This document shows positions 46,421 to 56,443 of a DNA stretch of 64,000 bases, piece after piece. Location of the stretch: NCBI GenBank assembly GCA_913020115.1, contig CAJWBQ010000010.1, forward strand, positions 1 to 64,000, given 5' to 3'. Source of the DNA: an uncultured Cellvibrionales bacterium (GTDB taxonomy: Bacteria > Pseudomonadota > Gammaproteobacteria > Pseudomonadales > Cellvibrionaceae). The notes beneath the pieces are model-generated. The model was not told the origin of the DNA, searched no databases, and saw nothing but the letters and a program-made list of their open reading frames with translations. Position numbers and translations under genes: made by a program. How positions within the stretch are numbered: position 1 is the first letter of the stretch; every line of letters begins with the position of its first letter.

Positions 46421-47095
46421 CTAACGATCAACTAGAGCTAATTGTTCTCTCATAGCATCCACCGCCGTTTTGTACGACTCAGCTCCAAATATAGCGGACC
46501 CCGCGACAAAAGTGTCTGCCCCAGCTTCCGCAATTTCTCGAATGTTGGCGGCCGTAACCCCCCCATCAACTTGCAAACGAGTATCAGTGCCTGCGGCATC
46601 AATCAAAGCTCGAGCTTCGCGCAACTTGTCCAAAGTATGAGGGATAAATTTTTGCCCCCCAAACCCAGGGTTAACAGACATAAGTAAAAGCATATCCAAT
46701 TTGTCTAAAACATACTGCACCTGCCCTAGAGTAGACGCTGGATTTAGCACCAATCCAGCCTTACAGCCGGCTTCTTTAATCAGCTGTAAGGAACGATCAA
46801 CATGTTTTGACGCATCTGGGTGGAAGGTAATGTAGGTAGCGCCGGCATCGGCAAAATCGCCAATCAGACTGTCTACAGGCTCAACCATCAAATGCACATC
46901 TATCGGCGCCGTGATACCGTATTTGCGCAGTGCTTTACACACCATGGGGCCCACCGTTAAATTAGGCACATAATGATTATCCATCACATCAAAATGGACA
47001 ATATCGGCACCCGCTTCTAATACCGCATCAACTTCAGCGCCTAAACACGCAAAGTCTGCGGCCAATATAGAAGGTGCAATTTTAAAGTTTTTCAT
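46421..47095 (-). CDS. rpe: Ribulose-phosphate 3-epimerase
   Basis: Pentose-phosphate and Calvin-type epimerase that interconverts ribulose-5-P and xylulose-5-P. The 224 aa TIM barrel has [28 protein letters not shown] with metal His/Asp, [20 protein letters not shown] and QVDGGV. The frame extends to 47191, but ATG 47095 gives the normal N-terminus (MKNFKIAPS) behind GGACT. In Pseudomonas gph lies between rpe and trpE; it is missing here and a terminator stands in the gap. Confidence 0.97.
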   Translation of the reverse strand: MKNFKIAPSILAADFACLGAEVDAVLEAGADIVHFDVMDNHYVPNLTVGPMVCKALRKYGITAPIDVHLMVEPVDSLIGDFADAGATYITFHPDASKHVDRSLQLIKEAGCKAGLVLNPASTLGQVQYVLDKLDMLLLMSVNPGFGGQKFIPHTLDKLREARALIDAAGTDTRLQVDGGVTAANIREIAEAGADTFVAGSAIFGAESYKTAVDAMREQLALVDR

Positions 47096-47167
47096 AAAGA
47101 GTCCGATCAAACAGATTAAGAAGCGCGCATTGTATAAGTTATAAGCACGCAAGTCAGGACACAGGTG

Positions 47168-48316
47168 ATGATTACAATGGCTTTTCTGCAAAAACCATTT
47201 GCCCTCAGGGCAAAACCAATACTCTTGAGCCTAATACTCAGTTTCAGTACAAGTGTATTTACGCTGGCGCAAAATCCTGAGCCGGTGCCTGAGGCCGAAA
47301 TCAGTGATGAAAGCGCCATCGATACACAATCCCCTTACCGCAATACCGAAGAGCGAGACATGAAGCTGCTGGCCTCACGCCTATCGCCGGACGCCGCAGT
47401 GTGGCTTGGGCAAGGCGATGAGAAATTCCTCAGTATTTTTGAGCCCGACCACACTGGCCAGCCCTATGGCGCTCTGCTTATTATTCACGATGAAGGCCAG
47501 CATGCCAATTGGCCCCATAACATCGAGATCATTCGAAAAACAATGCCCGAATATGGCTGGGCAACACTTACCATATCACTGCCCAAACCTGACTATTTGC
47601 CCATTCAGGCCAGAGACCCTGAAAAGACACCCGAGCCTAGTGCCCCGGAGGAAAACAGCGAGGCTACCAAGCCCGACGATTCGCCCACAGATGAAACTCA
47701 AGACCTCTACAATTCAGATACGGGCGAAGTAAGTAATCTCAATGATACGCCAGCTAACACCGAAGTAAGTGATGAAATTGAAAAGGCGGAGACTCCAACG
47801 GTATCTGCCGAAATAAGAGCTCAAACCAGAATTACTGCTGCGATCAAATGGCTGAATGAAAAAGGACAATTCAATATTGCGCTATTAGGCGATGGTATAG
47901 GCGCGGCCCGAGCCAGCCAATTTATTGCTCATGTTAACGAGGAAAATGCGGGTACCGATAACATCAATATTATCCGCGGCATGATTATGCTCAGCCCTCA
48001 ACACACTGTCCCGCCTGGGGAGGTCAGCTTGCTTGAGTATTTCAAGCAAGCTCCCATGCCCACCTTGGATGTTTATTTTGGCCGCCGGCCTTACGACCTA
48101 GAGGCCGCTCGTCTTCGTAAACATCTAGCCCGCCGCGCTCAGTTTAGGGTATATCAGCAGGTGCATTTACCTGAAACTGTCGCGTTCGACAGCATCAATC
48201 CATACAGTAATAACAGCCAAAACGGGGCCAACCGACTCACTCAACGCATACGGGGATTTCTACAAAGTCACGCGCGGGGCGTTAAGGTTGACAATGCGCA
48301 CATCAATCGACGCTGA
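47168..48316 (+). CDS. DUF3530 family alpha/beta-hydrolase-like exported protein
   Basis: Unknown function. About 382 aa with a signal peptide (basic start, then [17 protein letters not shown]). The rest looks like an alpha/beta-hydrolase fold in which the usual GxSxG is GDGIGA. A strongly acidic, proline-rich insertion of about 70 residues (about 145-215; [16 protein letters not shown] and further) breaks the fold after LPKPDYLP. C-terminal motifs include MLSPQH and TLDVYFGRR. Possible starts are GTG 47165, ATG 47168 and ATG 47177; AGGA lies before the first two. The neighbour murU ends 2 nt from its stop on the other strand. Confidence 0.82.
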   Translation: MITMAFLQKPFALRAKPILLSLILSFSTSVFTLAQNPEPVPEAEISDESAIDTQSPYRNTEERDMKLLASRLSPDAAVWLGQGDEKFLSIFEPDHTGQPYGALLIIHDEGQHANWPHNIEIIRKTMPEYGWATLTISLPKPDYLPIQARDPEKTPEPSAPEENSEATKPDDSPTDETQDLYNSDTGEVSNLNDTPANTEVSDEIEKAETPTVSAEIRAQTRITAAIKWLNEKGQFNIALLGDGIGAARASQFIAHVNEENAGTDNINIIRGMIMLSPQHTVPPGEVSLLEYFKQAPMPTLDVYFGRRPYDLEAARLRKHLARRAQFRVYQQVHLPETVAFDSINPYSNNSQNGANRLTQRIRGFLQSHARGVKVDNAHINRR

Positions 48317-48318
48317 AC

Positions 48319-49005
48319 TTAGCCACCTAACTGTTCGTTAAGCATGCTTAGCCGCTCAGGAGTTCCGATGTCTTGCCACTCGCCTGAATAGAATTCTCCC
48401 GCCAAGGCTTCTTTATCTATAGCATGAAGAAGCACCTCTAAGAGGGCAAATTTTTCCCGCTGCAGGGGATATTTGGCAATCAGATCGGGACTCATGAGAG
48501 CCATGCCACTGTATGTACAGGAATCGGACGAACCCTCACCTGCACGAGCGAGTCGCCCAGACTCAGTCAATACAAAGTCACCCTTCTGATGAAAGTCTGG
48601 GTTCTTCACCATGAGTAAACGTGCCAGTTCCTGTGATCGCAATGGTTTTTCAATCAAGGTTTGGAAACTATAATCGCTCCACACATCCGCATTGACCAGA
48701 ATAAAGGGCTCGCCACCTAAATGATCAAGGGCTCGCGCAATAGCGCCACCCACTTCCAAAGGGTAGGGCTCGTGAGAATAGTTGATCGACACCCCGAGAT
48801 CCGTACCATCGCCCAGATAGTCACTTATTTGTTCCCCCAGGTACGCTAGGTTAACCAAAATATCTGTAATCCCAGCTTTCCGTAAACGCTCTATAGTGTG
48901 CACAATGAGAGCTTTGCCACCGGCCTTTAGCAAGGGTTTTGGGGTGCGTTCTGTCAGTGGCCGCATCCGTTCACCCTTGCCCGCAGCCAAAATCAAAGCC
49001 TTCAA
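48319..49005 (-). CDS. murU: N-acetylmuramate-1-phosphate uridylyltransferase
   Basis: Converts MurNAc-1-P to UDP-MurNAc in the recycling route that bypasses MurA and so lowers fosfomycin sensitivity in Pseudomonas. The 228 aa nucleotidyltransferase has LILAAGKGERMRPLTERTPKPLL with the nucleotide-binding Lys, LVNADVWSDY with the metal Asp and GEWQDIGTPERL near the end. The start is a TTG at 49005 that overlaps the amgK stop (TTGA). It is coupled to amgK and reads from the same mRNA. Confidence 0.94.
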   Translation of the reverse strand: MKALILAAGKGERMRPLTERTPKPLLKAGGKALIVHTIERLRKAGITDILVNLAYLGEQISDYLGDGTDLGVSINYSHEPYPLEVGGAIARALDHLGGEPFILVNADVWSDYSFQTLIEKPLRSQELARLLMVKNPDFHQKGDFVLTESGRLARAGEGSSDSCTYSGMALMSPDLIAKYPLQREKFALLEVLLHAIDKEALAGEFYSGEWQDIGTPERLSMLNEQLGG

Positions 49006-50066
49006 ACCCTATCACCCGCTGTTGAATATTCACTATACCAATCGAATTTTGCGAGCCCTGGTAGCAGTCTTCGTTTGAACCAATCTGCTAGGGCTTGGAA
49101 TTCATCATAGCGTTCGCACACTTCAATTACGTAGCGTGTGACTAGAGGAATGTCTTGTAAGTAGCCCGCCTTGTGATCGCGCAGTGATAAGCGCGCAAAG
49201 ATGCCTAAAACCTTTAAATGCCTCTGCAAACCCATCAGATCAAACCAGCGTATAAACTGCTCTTTACTGATAGCCGGCATCAAGCCCGCGTCTACGGCCA
49301 TGTCACCGTATGCGCCCGCCCAGTGTTCCAATTGGTCTCGCGGCCAACGAATATAACAATCTTTGAACATGGAGACTAAATCGTAGGTAATAGGTCCCCA
49401 CACCGCATCTTGAAAATCAATGACTCCAGGGGCACTGCCATCGGTGACCACTAAATTGCGGCTATGAAAATCTCTGTGCACAAACACCTGAGGCTGCTCT
49501 AAAGCAGTGGCAGATAATAGTGTAAACGCCTCATCAATCATCAGGCGATCATCAGTATTGAGCTCTACGCCAAGCATTTCGCCCACGAACCACTCTGGAA
49601 ACAGCTCCATTTCGGATAATAATTTAGCATTATCGTAATAGGGAACAACGCAATCAGGGCTGGGGCTTGCCTGCTGCATCCGCAATAGAATCATCATAGC
49701 CTCGCCGTACAGCAACTCTGGACCATCATTCAAGAGGGCAGGCAAATACATCTCGCGCCCCAAATCTTCAATGATGAGAAATCCACGCTCTAGGTCGGCG
49801 GCGACTATATTTGGGGTATGCACACCATTAACTCGAAGGAAGTTGGCGATACTGACAAAAGCTTCTGAATCTTCCGTTTCAGGCGGCGCATCAACCGCCA
49901 AGAGCGCCGGGCTGGTATTTAAGCGGAAATAACGACGAAAACCTGCATCACCGTTGATGGGCTTTAGCTCCACCTCGCCATCAAAAACCCAATCTTGCAA
50001 GCCTTGCTCAGTGCCTGCCGCAATCTGCTCCACCCATTGGCTCAGTGCCGTCATTCTTTCACTCAT
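49002..50066 (-). CDS. amgK: N-acetylmuramate/N-acetylglucosamine kinase AmgK
   Basis: Phosphorylates MurNAc (and GlcNAc) at C1 ahead of MurU. The 354 aa protein has the aminoglycoside-phosphotransferase fold: GDAGFRRYFRL glycine-loop region, FLIIEDLGREMYLPAL hinge, catalytic VFVHRDFHSRNLVV (HxDxxxxN) and VIDFQDAVWGPITYDLVS (metal Asp). The start at ATG 50066 has a weak ribosome site; ATG 50054 is also possible. It is divergent from lptD, as in Pseudomonas PA0596-PA0595. Together with MurU it forms the anabolic MurNAc recycling pair, and AnmK is encoded 45 kb away in this window. Confidence 0.94.
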   Translation of the reverse strand: MSERMTALSQWVEQIAAGTEQGLQDWVFDGEVELKPINGDAGFRRYFRLNTSPALLAVDAPPETEDSEAFVSIANFLRVNGVHTPNIVAADLERGFLIIEDLGREMYLPALLNDGPELLYGEAMMILLRMQQASPSPDCVVPYYDNAKLLSEMELFPEWFVGEMLGVELNTDDRLMIDEAFTLLSATALEQPQVFVHRDFHSRNLVVTDGSAPGVIDFQDAVWGPITYDLVSMFKDCYIRWPRDQLEHWAGAYGDMAVDAGLMPAISKEQFIRWFDLMGLQRHLKVLGIFARLSLRDHKAGYLQDIPLVTRYVIEVCERYDEFQALADWFKRRLLPGLAKFDWYSEYSTAGDRV

Positions 50067-50228
50067 TGAGATAACTGCCTTAATAATTCTTATTTTTTGC
50101 CACTATTCTAGCTCAGAGGGCTCACTTAGGCCCCCTTGCAATTCCAAGCGACAGTGCTTTCAAGTAGAATCAGCGCCGGAATCATCCATTGGCGTCAGCC
50201 AATTTACTCTTCATGCGGAAAAATCTCG

Positions 50229-52880
50229 ATGGTGCAACGCAATTCTGCCCTAATGGTAGCCATTTACGCTTTGGCAAACCAACCTTTTAACCTCGCAATG
50301 GCACAAGCGTCTAATCCTGAATTGGGCCACGAATGGCTTTGTACAGCCGCCGAGCAAGCTGAAAACCCATCGAAGGTGTGGCAGTGTGAATCGCAGCCAC
50401 ATACTCGCAGCGTGAGCACAACCCGAGCCGCTTCCGCTCCACCCTTCCAGGCGCATCTAGACTGGGTACCACTAGAAAAACTGAGTGAAACACAAAAGGC
50501 TGCTCTGCCTTACGGTTGTTGTGGAGCGTACATAGAACCTTTGCGCACCGATGAAGACGCCAACACCCCCCCCTCCGAGGCGCCACTGCGCGGCTCGGCC
50601 AATCAGTCGGAACTGATTGATAATAAAGACGCCATTCTCAGCGGCGAAGTTCTGTTCACAAAAGGCCGTCAAACAGTTACCGCTGAAACAGTGAAAATTG
50701 ACAAGAGCACCAATACAGCCTCTCTCGAAGGCAATGTGTCAGTGAGAGAACCCGGCCTGCTAATGCTGGCGAAGCGCGCCACACTTGATACCCAGAATAA
50801 CAGTGCAGAGCTTGATCAAGCTGAATTTGTCATTCACGAAAATGGTATTCTCGGCAGCGCCAAACGCTTGAGTGTCGACAACGACAGCGTGCTCACTCTA
50901 GAAGATGGCACCTACACTCAGTGCGAACCCGAAAATAACGCTTGGTTGCTGAGCGGCGACGAAATAGTTATCAACCCCAATACCTCCAGAGCTCAGGCTC
51001 GTCATGTCACCTTAAAAATTAAAGGCGTGCCGGTACTGTACTCCCCCTATATGTCTTTCCCCATTGGCGGCAATCGACAATCAGGAATATTGGCACCCAC
51101 ATTAGGTCATGGCGCCGAAAACGGTTTTGATCTCAGTGTGCCGTATTATTTAAACTTAGCCCCCAACTACGACCTTACGCTCACGCCCCGCTATATCGCC
51201 GAGCGCGGCACTGGCTTGGAAGCCGAATTCCGGCACCTAAGCCCGAAATTCTCATCGCAGCTAAGTATGGCCTTTTTGGGTAATGATGACGGTGGTAACA
51301 ACGACGACCGGCAACTGCTCTTTCAACAGGGACTAATCGAAGCCGACGAAGTTCGCCCACACGAAGGTGACGACCGCTGGCTGATCAATGTGGCGCAAAC
51401 AGGTAAATTATCGCCTAAGTGGAGTACCTTAATTGATTACACCCACGTGAGTGATTTAGATTACTTTCGTGATATGGGCGCCACCAGCTTAGACGTTAAC
51501 AGCCGAACCCACTTAAAGAGATTGTTGCAAACCCACTATCGGACGGGTGCTTGGGGCTACACGCTCAAAACTGAAGACTATCAGTCATTAATCTCCAGCC
51601 GGCCAAGAGCCTACCGTCAAGTGCCATCGCTGGAAGCTAATGGCGACTATAAATTTGGCGATGTATCGCTAAGTTTGCATCACCAATACACGCGCTTTGA
51701 TCACGCAGACGAATTTTCGAATGACAATAATGCCATCACCGGCCTACCAATTATTACCGGGCAGCGTGGCCGCATGGAATATCGCTTGGCCTGGGAAAAA
51801 GAATGGCTTTGGGGCCACTTTAAGCCGGCCGTCATGGCCAAAGGCTTACATTATAATCTGGATTCAGACGCCCTATCAGCGGAAGACAACACTTCTCCCG
51901 ATATTTTTGCGCCACAGGCCAGCCTAGATATGGGCCTAGTATTTGAGCGGCAAGGCGATTTGTTTGGCGGCTATACACAAACGTTTGAACCAAGGCTGTT
52001 TTATTTCTACAGCGAGCTAGATGACCACAGCGAGCTTTACAATTTGGGAGCCAGCAATCAATTTATCGATTTTGATACGGCTGAGTTGGCTTTCACCTAC
52101 AACCAACTGTATCGCGATTCTCGCTTTTCCGGTGGCGACCGTATTGACGATGCCAATCAGCTAGCAGTGGGTATGAGCACGCGCTTCATTAACAATGCCA
52201 CCGGCAGCGAACGCCTGCGCGCAAGTCTTGGACAAATACACTACTTTGAAAACCGCCAAGTAACTCTGACGGGGGAAGAGAGTGTCAACACCAAGTCTGA
52301 ACTGGCCATGCAGGTAGCCGGGCAGCTCAATAGTAACTGGCGGCTCAGCGGCAACCTACTCTATGACGAAGACGACCAAACCCTGAGTAAAGGCAGTTTT
52401 GGCGCTCACTATCTTGATTCCGACTATCGAATTTTTAATTTGAGCTACCGCTACACACGTAAAACCGAGGCGGTGGATACCACTGACTTCGATATGGACG
52501 GTGACATCACCGAGCTCTATGACCGCGATGTAGAACAAGTCGATACGTCTATCGTATGGCCACTGAACTTTGGGCGCGCCGGGAACTGGAATGCCATTGC
52601 CCGATACAACTATGATTTTACCTACAAACGGAACTTAGAAACGCTGTTGGGGCTCGAATATAACAGTTGCTGTTATCGTGTCCGCCTAGTAGGTCGCCGC
52701 TGGTTAGATAACGACCTAATCAACAGCAACCCAGAGTTTGCCTTGGATTTGAAGCATGATGAAGGTATTTTCTTTGAGTTTGAACTGATAGGCTTGGGCG
52801 GCACTGGCCAGCGTATTCTCAAGACCCTCACCGAAGGCATTGCTGGCTACGAATCAAGAGAGCAGCGGTTCCAACGATGA
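50229..52880 (+). CDS. lptD: LPS-assembly protein LptD
   Basis: Outer-membrane beta-barrel that, with LptE, inserts lipopolysaccharide in the outer leaflet. From ATG 50229 the protein has about 883 aa: signal peptide (ALMVAIYALANQPFNLAMA), an OstA/beta-jellyroll domain (AILSGEVLFTKGRQTVTAETV, about residues 130-230) that continues the Lpt bridge, then a long 26-strand barrel rich in alternating aromatic residues. Cysteines for the inter-domain disulfides are seen at WLC, WQC and YGCC in the N-terminal part and in EYNSCCYRVRLVGRRWL near the end. The frame is open from 50136 (TTG), but the ATG at 50229 has GGA upstream and gives the signal peptide. It overlaps surA's possible early start by 4 nt. 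Confidence 0.95.
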   Translation: MVQRNSALMVAIYALANQPFNLAMAQASNPELGHEWLCTAAEQAENPSKVWQCESQPHTRSVSTTRAASAPPFQAHLDWVPLEKLSETQKAALPYGCCGAYIEPLRTDEDANTPPSEAPLRGSANQSELIDNKDAILSGEVLFTKGRQTVTAETVKIDKSTNTASLEGNVSVREPGLLMLAKRATLDTQNNSAELDQAEFVIHENGILGSAKRLSVDNDSVLTLEDGTYTQCEPENNAWLLSGDEIVINPNTSRAQARHVTLKIKGVPVLYSPYMSFPIGGNRQSGILAPTLGHGAENGFDLSVPYYLNLAPNYDLTLTPRYIAERGTGLEAEFRHLSPKFSSQLSMAFLGNDDGGNNDDRQLLFQQGLIEADEVRPHEGDDRWLINVAQTGKLSPKWSTLIDYTHVSDLDYFRDMGATSLDVNSRTHLKRLLQTHYRTGAWGYTLKTEDYQSLISSRPRAYRQVPSLEANGDYKFGDVSLSLHHQYTRFDHADEFSNDNNAITGLPIITGQRGRMEYRLAWEKEWLWGHFKPAVMAKGLHYNLDSDALSAEDNTSPDIFAPQASLDMGLVFERQGDLFGGYTQTFEPRLFYFYSELDDHSELYNLGASNQFIDFDTAELAFTYNQLYRDSRFSGGDRIDDANQLAVGMSTRFINNATGSERLRASLGQIHYFENRQVTLTGEESVNTKSELAMQVAGQLNSNWRLSGNLLYDEDDQTLSKGSFGAHYLDSDYRIFNLSYRYTRKTEAVDTTDFDMDGDITELYDRDVEQVDTSIVWPLNFGRAGNWNAIARYNYDFTYKRNLETLLGLEYNSCCYRVRLVGRRWLDNDLINSNPEFALDLKHDEGIFFEFELIGLGGTGQRILKTLTEGIAGYESREQRFQR

Positions 52881-52921
52881 CTCCAACAACAATAAGTAAC
52901 GGCTTTAACCTGAAGAGACCC

Positions 52922-54211
52922 ATGCACATGACACACCTTAAGAAATGCCTATCGCTATTTGCGGGCATATTGCTACTCAGCAGCAGCGCCATCGCTGAAA
53001 AGATCATTCTCGATAGAGTAGTGGCCATTGTTGATGACGACGTAGTTATGGCCAGTGAACTGCAGTCTCGACTGCTGACAATCACTCGCAGTTTGCAGGC
53101 TTCAAATACCGAAGTTCCTCCTTTGGATGTGATGAAATCACAAGTCTTGGAACGGCTAATCGTTGAACAGTTACAGCTGCAGATGGCCAAACGAGCCAAT
53201 GTGCAAATTTCCGACGAAGAGCTCAATCAAGCCATTGGCCGCATCCAACAAGGCAACAAGCTGACCAAGGAACAGTTTCTAGAACAGCTGGCTAAAGACG
53301 GCATGACCATCGAAGCTCTGCGGCACGACATTCGCCGCGAACTCGTATTAAACCGAGTACAGCAAGGCAGCGTGAATCGCCGAATCAACATTAGTAAGCA
53401 GGAAGTTGATGGCTTTCTCGCCTCTCAAGAAGGTAAATTCTGGGCTTCTCCTGACTACCTTTTAGGCCACATTCTAATTGCCACGAGCAGCGACAAAGCG
53501 GTACAAATTGCCGCCGAAGAAAAAGCCAATAAGCTGCAAAAACAGCTACTTGACGGTGCAGACTTTAGAAACACGGCTGTAGGCAATTCCTCAGGTCAAA
53601 ACGCCCTAAACGGTGGAGACATGGGCTGGCGGAAAATTGCTCAGCTACCCAGTTTGTTTGCTGATATTGTCCCCAGCTTAGCGGCCGGCGATGTTTCTGC
53701 CCCCTTTGAAAGCCCCGCGGGCTTTCATATCTTGAAACTCTACGAGCAACGCGGAGGTGGTGAGCAGCTCATCGACCAGGCCAAAGTTCGTCATATCCTC
53801 GTCAAGCCTTCTGAGATTCTGAGCAACGATGAAGCCCACGCCAAATTACTGGGTATACGCCAGAGCATTATCGACGGAGCAGATTTTGCCGAACAAGCTA
53901 AAGAGCACTCCGAAGATATTGGCTCAATGCTCAGCGGCGGAGACTTAGGTTGGTCACTTCCTGGGCAATTTGTGCCTGAGTTTGAAAGCATGATGGGCCA
54001 GATAGAAATCAACGATGTGAGCGTGCCCTTCCGCAGTCAATTTGGCTGGCACATACTACAGGTACAGGAGCGCCGCAGCGAAGACATGAGCGAGAATATG
54101 CGCCGCAATCAGGCCAGTAATTTACTGCGCAAGCGCCGCTTTGACGAAGAACTACAAATTTGGCTACAAGAAATTCGCGACGAAGCTTTTGTAGAAATAA
54201 CCCTCAAGTGA
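52922..54211 (+). CDS. surA: Periplasmic chaperone and peptidyl-prolyl isomerase SurA
   Basis: Escorts unfolded outer-membrane proteins, including LptD, through the periplasm. The protein has a signal peptide ([20 protein letters not shown], cut after AIA), an N-terminal helical chaperone domain (about residues 30-170) and two parvulin domains with [12 protein letters not shown] and [12 protein letters not shown] starts, each with a GDMGW or GGDLGW motif. An in-frame ATG at 52877 overlaps the lptD stop (ATGA); ATG 52922, behind GAAGAGA, gives the proper signal peptide. It is translated next to pdxA, which starts 3 nt before its end. The lptD-surA-pdxA-rsmA-apaG-apaH order is conserved across gammaproteobacteria. 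Confidence 0.95.
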   Translation: MHMTHLKKCLSLFAGILLLSSSAIAEKIILDRVVAIVDDDVVMASELQSRLLTITRSLQASNTEVPPLDVMKSQVLERLIVEQLQLQMAKRANVQISDEELNQAIGRIQQGNKLTKEQFLEQLAKDGMTIEALRHDIRRELVLNRVQQGSVNRRINISKQEVDGFLASQEGKFWASPDYLLGHILIATSSDKAVQIAAEEKANKLQKQLLDGADFRNTAVGNSSGQNALNGGDMGWRKIAQLPSLFADIVPSLAAGDVSAPFESPAGFHILKLYEQRGGGEQLIDQAKVRHILVKPSEILSNDEAHAKLLGIRQSIIDGADFAEQAKEHSEDIGSMLSGGDLGWSLPGQFVPEFESMMGQIEINDVSVPFRSQFGWHILQVQERRSEDMSENMRRNQASNLLRKRRFDEELQIWLQEIRDEAFVEITLK

Positions 54212-55218
54212 TACGGCTGGCCCTTACCCCTGGTGAGCCTGCGGGCATTGGGCCAGACCTAATCGTTAGCTGGGCTCAACAGGCCCGCACTCAGGAAGTG
54301 TTAACGATCGCCGATCCTGAACTGCTAAGCCAGAGAGCTTCCTTACTAGGCCTTTCACTGAAACTCAGAATTCACACAGAACGATCACTGAGAGACCCCG
54401 CACGCGGTACCGCGGCGGGTGAGCTTGCGGTATTGCCTGTTTCGCTCGCGAGCCCCGCAATCGCCGGTGAACTGAACCCGACAAATGCACCCTATGTGCT
54501 TGCCACCTTAGACAAAGCTATTGAGCTCTGCCAACACGGTATCTGTCAGGCAATGGTGACAGGACCTGTGCACAAGGGCCTCATTAACGAAGCTGGCATC
54601 CCGTTCAGCGGCCATACCGAGTATCTAGCGGCGCACACCCATACAGACAAAGTGGTAATGATGCTGGCAACCGAGGGCCTGAGAGTCGCCCTAGCCACTA
54701 CTCACCTTCCACTGAAAGACGTGGCTGACGCCATCACCGAGCTTAGCTTAAGCAAAGTTATCCGCATATTACATCACGACTTACAAACACAGTTTGGTAT
54801 CGACAAACCACGTATCTTAGTTTGCGGACTCAACCCCCATGCCGGTGAAGGTGGGCACATGGGACGAGAGGAAATTGAAGTGATAGAACCCGTACTCAAC
54901 ACTTTGCGACAACAAGGTATCCAACTGGAAGGCCCACTGCCGGCCGACACATTGTTCACGCCCAAATATCTCGACCGTGCCGATGCGGTGCTGGCTATGT
55001 TTCACGATCAAGGCTTGCCCGTGCTAAAATTCAAAGGCTTTGGCAAAGCCGTAAACATTACTCTAGGTCTGCCCATTATTCGCACCTCAGTGGACCATGG
55101 CACTGCGATTGATCTCGCGGGTCACGGCCAAATTGATGGCGGCAGCCTCAATACGGCACTGGACTATGCCGCTCAAATGGCATCTGCAAAAGCGGATGTC
55201 AGTCACCCCCAGACTTAA
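54208..55218 (+). CDS. pdxA: 4-hydroxythreonine-4-phosphate dehydrogenase
   Basis: NAD-dependent step of pyridoxal-phosphate synthesis. The 336 aa protein has [15 protein letters not shown] at the start, [23 protein letters not shown] with a metal His, [13 protein letters not shown] with the second His and [10 protein letters not shown] with the third, and [13 protein letters not shown] set the start at GTG 54208, which overlaps the surA stop (GTGA) and yields the family's [11 protein letters not shown] beginning; the longer frame would run 48 nt into surA. It is 12 bp before rsmA. Confidence 0.96.
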   Translation: MIRLALTPGEPAGIGPDLIVSWAQQARTQEVLTIADPELLSQRASLLGLSLKLRIHTERSLRDPARGTAAGELAVLPVSLASPAIAGELNPTNAPYVLATLDKAIELCQHGICQAMVTGPVHKGLINEAGIPFSGHTEYLAAHTHTDKVVMMLATEGLRVALATTHLPLKDVADAITELSLSKVIRILHHDLQTQFGIDKPRILVCGLNPHAGEGGHMGREEIEVIEPVLNTLRQQGIQLEGPLPADTLFTPKYLDRADAVLAMFHDQGLPVLKFKGFGKAVNITLGLPIIRTSVDHGTAIDLAGHGQIDGGSLNTALDYAAQMASAKADVSHPQT

Positions 55219-55230
55219 AATGATTACCCC

Positions 55231-56043
55231 ATGATGAAATCAACACCCGGCGACATAAACCATCGTGCCCGCAAACGCTTTGGGCAAAACTTCTTAGAAG
55301 ACGACGGTATAATTCAACGCATTGTCCGATCTATCGGTGCGAACAGCAGCGACCATCTTGTTGAAATAGGACCAGGGAAAGGCGCAATCACACAGTGGCT
55401 GGTGGAGTCCTGTGAGAAGCTCGATGTGGTTGAGCTGGACAGAGATTTAGCCGCATGGCTTAGCATTCAATACGAAAAACAAAGCCACTTCACCCTACAT
55501 CAGGCAGACGCCCTGAAGTTTGATTTCAGCCAACTGCAACAAGGTGAGAAGCCACTGCGCATCTTAGGAAATCTGCCCTACAATATTTCCACTCCCCTTA
55601 TATTTCATTTGCTCACCTACCACAAACTGGTTGGTGACATGCACTTTATGCTGCAAAAAGAAGTCGTCGAGAGAATGTCTGCATCACCAGGGCAGAAAGC
55701 CTACGGCAGACTGGGAATTATGGTGCAGTATTACTGCCGAGTTGATACGCTTTTTTTGGTGCCGCCAGAAGCCTTCAACCCTCAGCCCAAAGTAGAATCG
55801 GCGATTGTTCGACTGCAACCCTACGATCAACCGCCCTACCCCGCCAAAGATATCAAACTATTTCAACGCTTAGTTAATATCGCGTTTCAACAACGCCGGA
55901 AAACTTTACGCAACGCCCTTAAACAATTGGCGCCGGTCGAACAAATAGATGCATTGGAACTCGACACTTCTCGACGTCCAGAAAATTTATCGCTGCAAGA
56001 ATTTGTGGATTTAAGCAATATTTTAAGCGACTTAATTGAGTAA
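55231..56043 (+). CDS. rsmA: 16S rRNA dimethyladenosine transferase RsmA (KsgA)
   Basis: Dimethylates two adjacent adenines in helix 45 of 16S rRNA, late in 30S assembly. The 270 aa protein has RARKRFGQNFLEDDGII, SAM motif I VEIGPGKGAITQWL, ELDRDLA, and the catalytic ILGNLPYNISTPLIFHLL motif, followed by the helical C-terminal domain. It lies between pdxA and apaG as in E. coli. Two ATGs stand in tandem at the start. Nothing unusual. Confidence 0.97.
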   Translation: MMKSTPGDINHRARKRFGQNFLEDDGIIQRIVRSIGANSSDHLVEIGPGKGAITQWLVESCEKLDVVELDRDLAAWLSIQYEKQSHFTLHQADALKFDFSQLQQGEKPLRILGNLPYNISTPLIFHLLTYHKLVGDMHFMLQKEVVERMSASPGQKAYGRLGIMVQYYCRVDTLFLVPPEAFNPQPKVESAIVRLQPYDQPPYPAKDIKLFQRLVNIAFQQRRKTLRNALKQLAPVEQIDALELDTSRRPENLSLQEFVDLSNILSDLIE

Positions 56044-56054
56044 AAAGTGACACT

Positions 56055-56423
56055 ATGAGCAACATTGATATACAAGTAATAACTCAATACATCCACGAGC
56101 AATCTAAACCCGATGCTGGGCGTTTTGTATTCTCCTATACCGTTACCGTTAGTAATCTGGGCGAAGACCCTGCGAAATTGATTGGCCGACATTGGATAAT
56201 CACCGACGCGAGCGACGCAGTTCAGGAAGTACAAGGCGTTGGGGTAGTGGGCGAGCAGCCGCGCCTAGAACCGGGGGAATCTTACACTTATACCAGCGGT
56301 GTAGTATTGGACACTGAGACCGGAACAATGAGCGGTCACTATGAAATGCAAAGAGACAGCGGCGAACAATTTAATGCCAAAATCCCAGCCTTTGCATTAG
56401 TACCACCTCACGCGGTTCACTAA
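56055..56423 (+). CDS. apaG: ApaG protein (Co2+/Mg2+ efflux-associated, FN3-like)
   Basis: Small protein of 122 aa with a fibronectin-III-like fold. Its job is not settled; loss in Salmonella affects cobalt resistance and magnesium efflux. Motifs are the FSYTVTVSNLG strand, LIGRHWIITDASDAVQEVQGVGVVGEQP and YTYTSGVVLDTETGTMSGHYEM, all typical. It stands 11 bp after rsmA and 20 bp before apaH. Confidence 0.95.
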   Translation: MSNIDIQVITQYIHEQSKPDAGRFVFSYTVTVSNLGEDPAKLIGRHWIITDASDAVQEVQGVGVVGEQPRLEPGESYTYTSGVVLDTETGTMSGHYEMQRDSGEQFNAKIPAFALVPPHAVH

Positions 56424-56443
56424 GCTTCCTTAGAGAGCAATCC

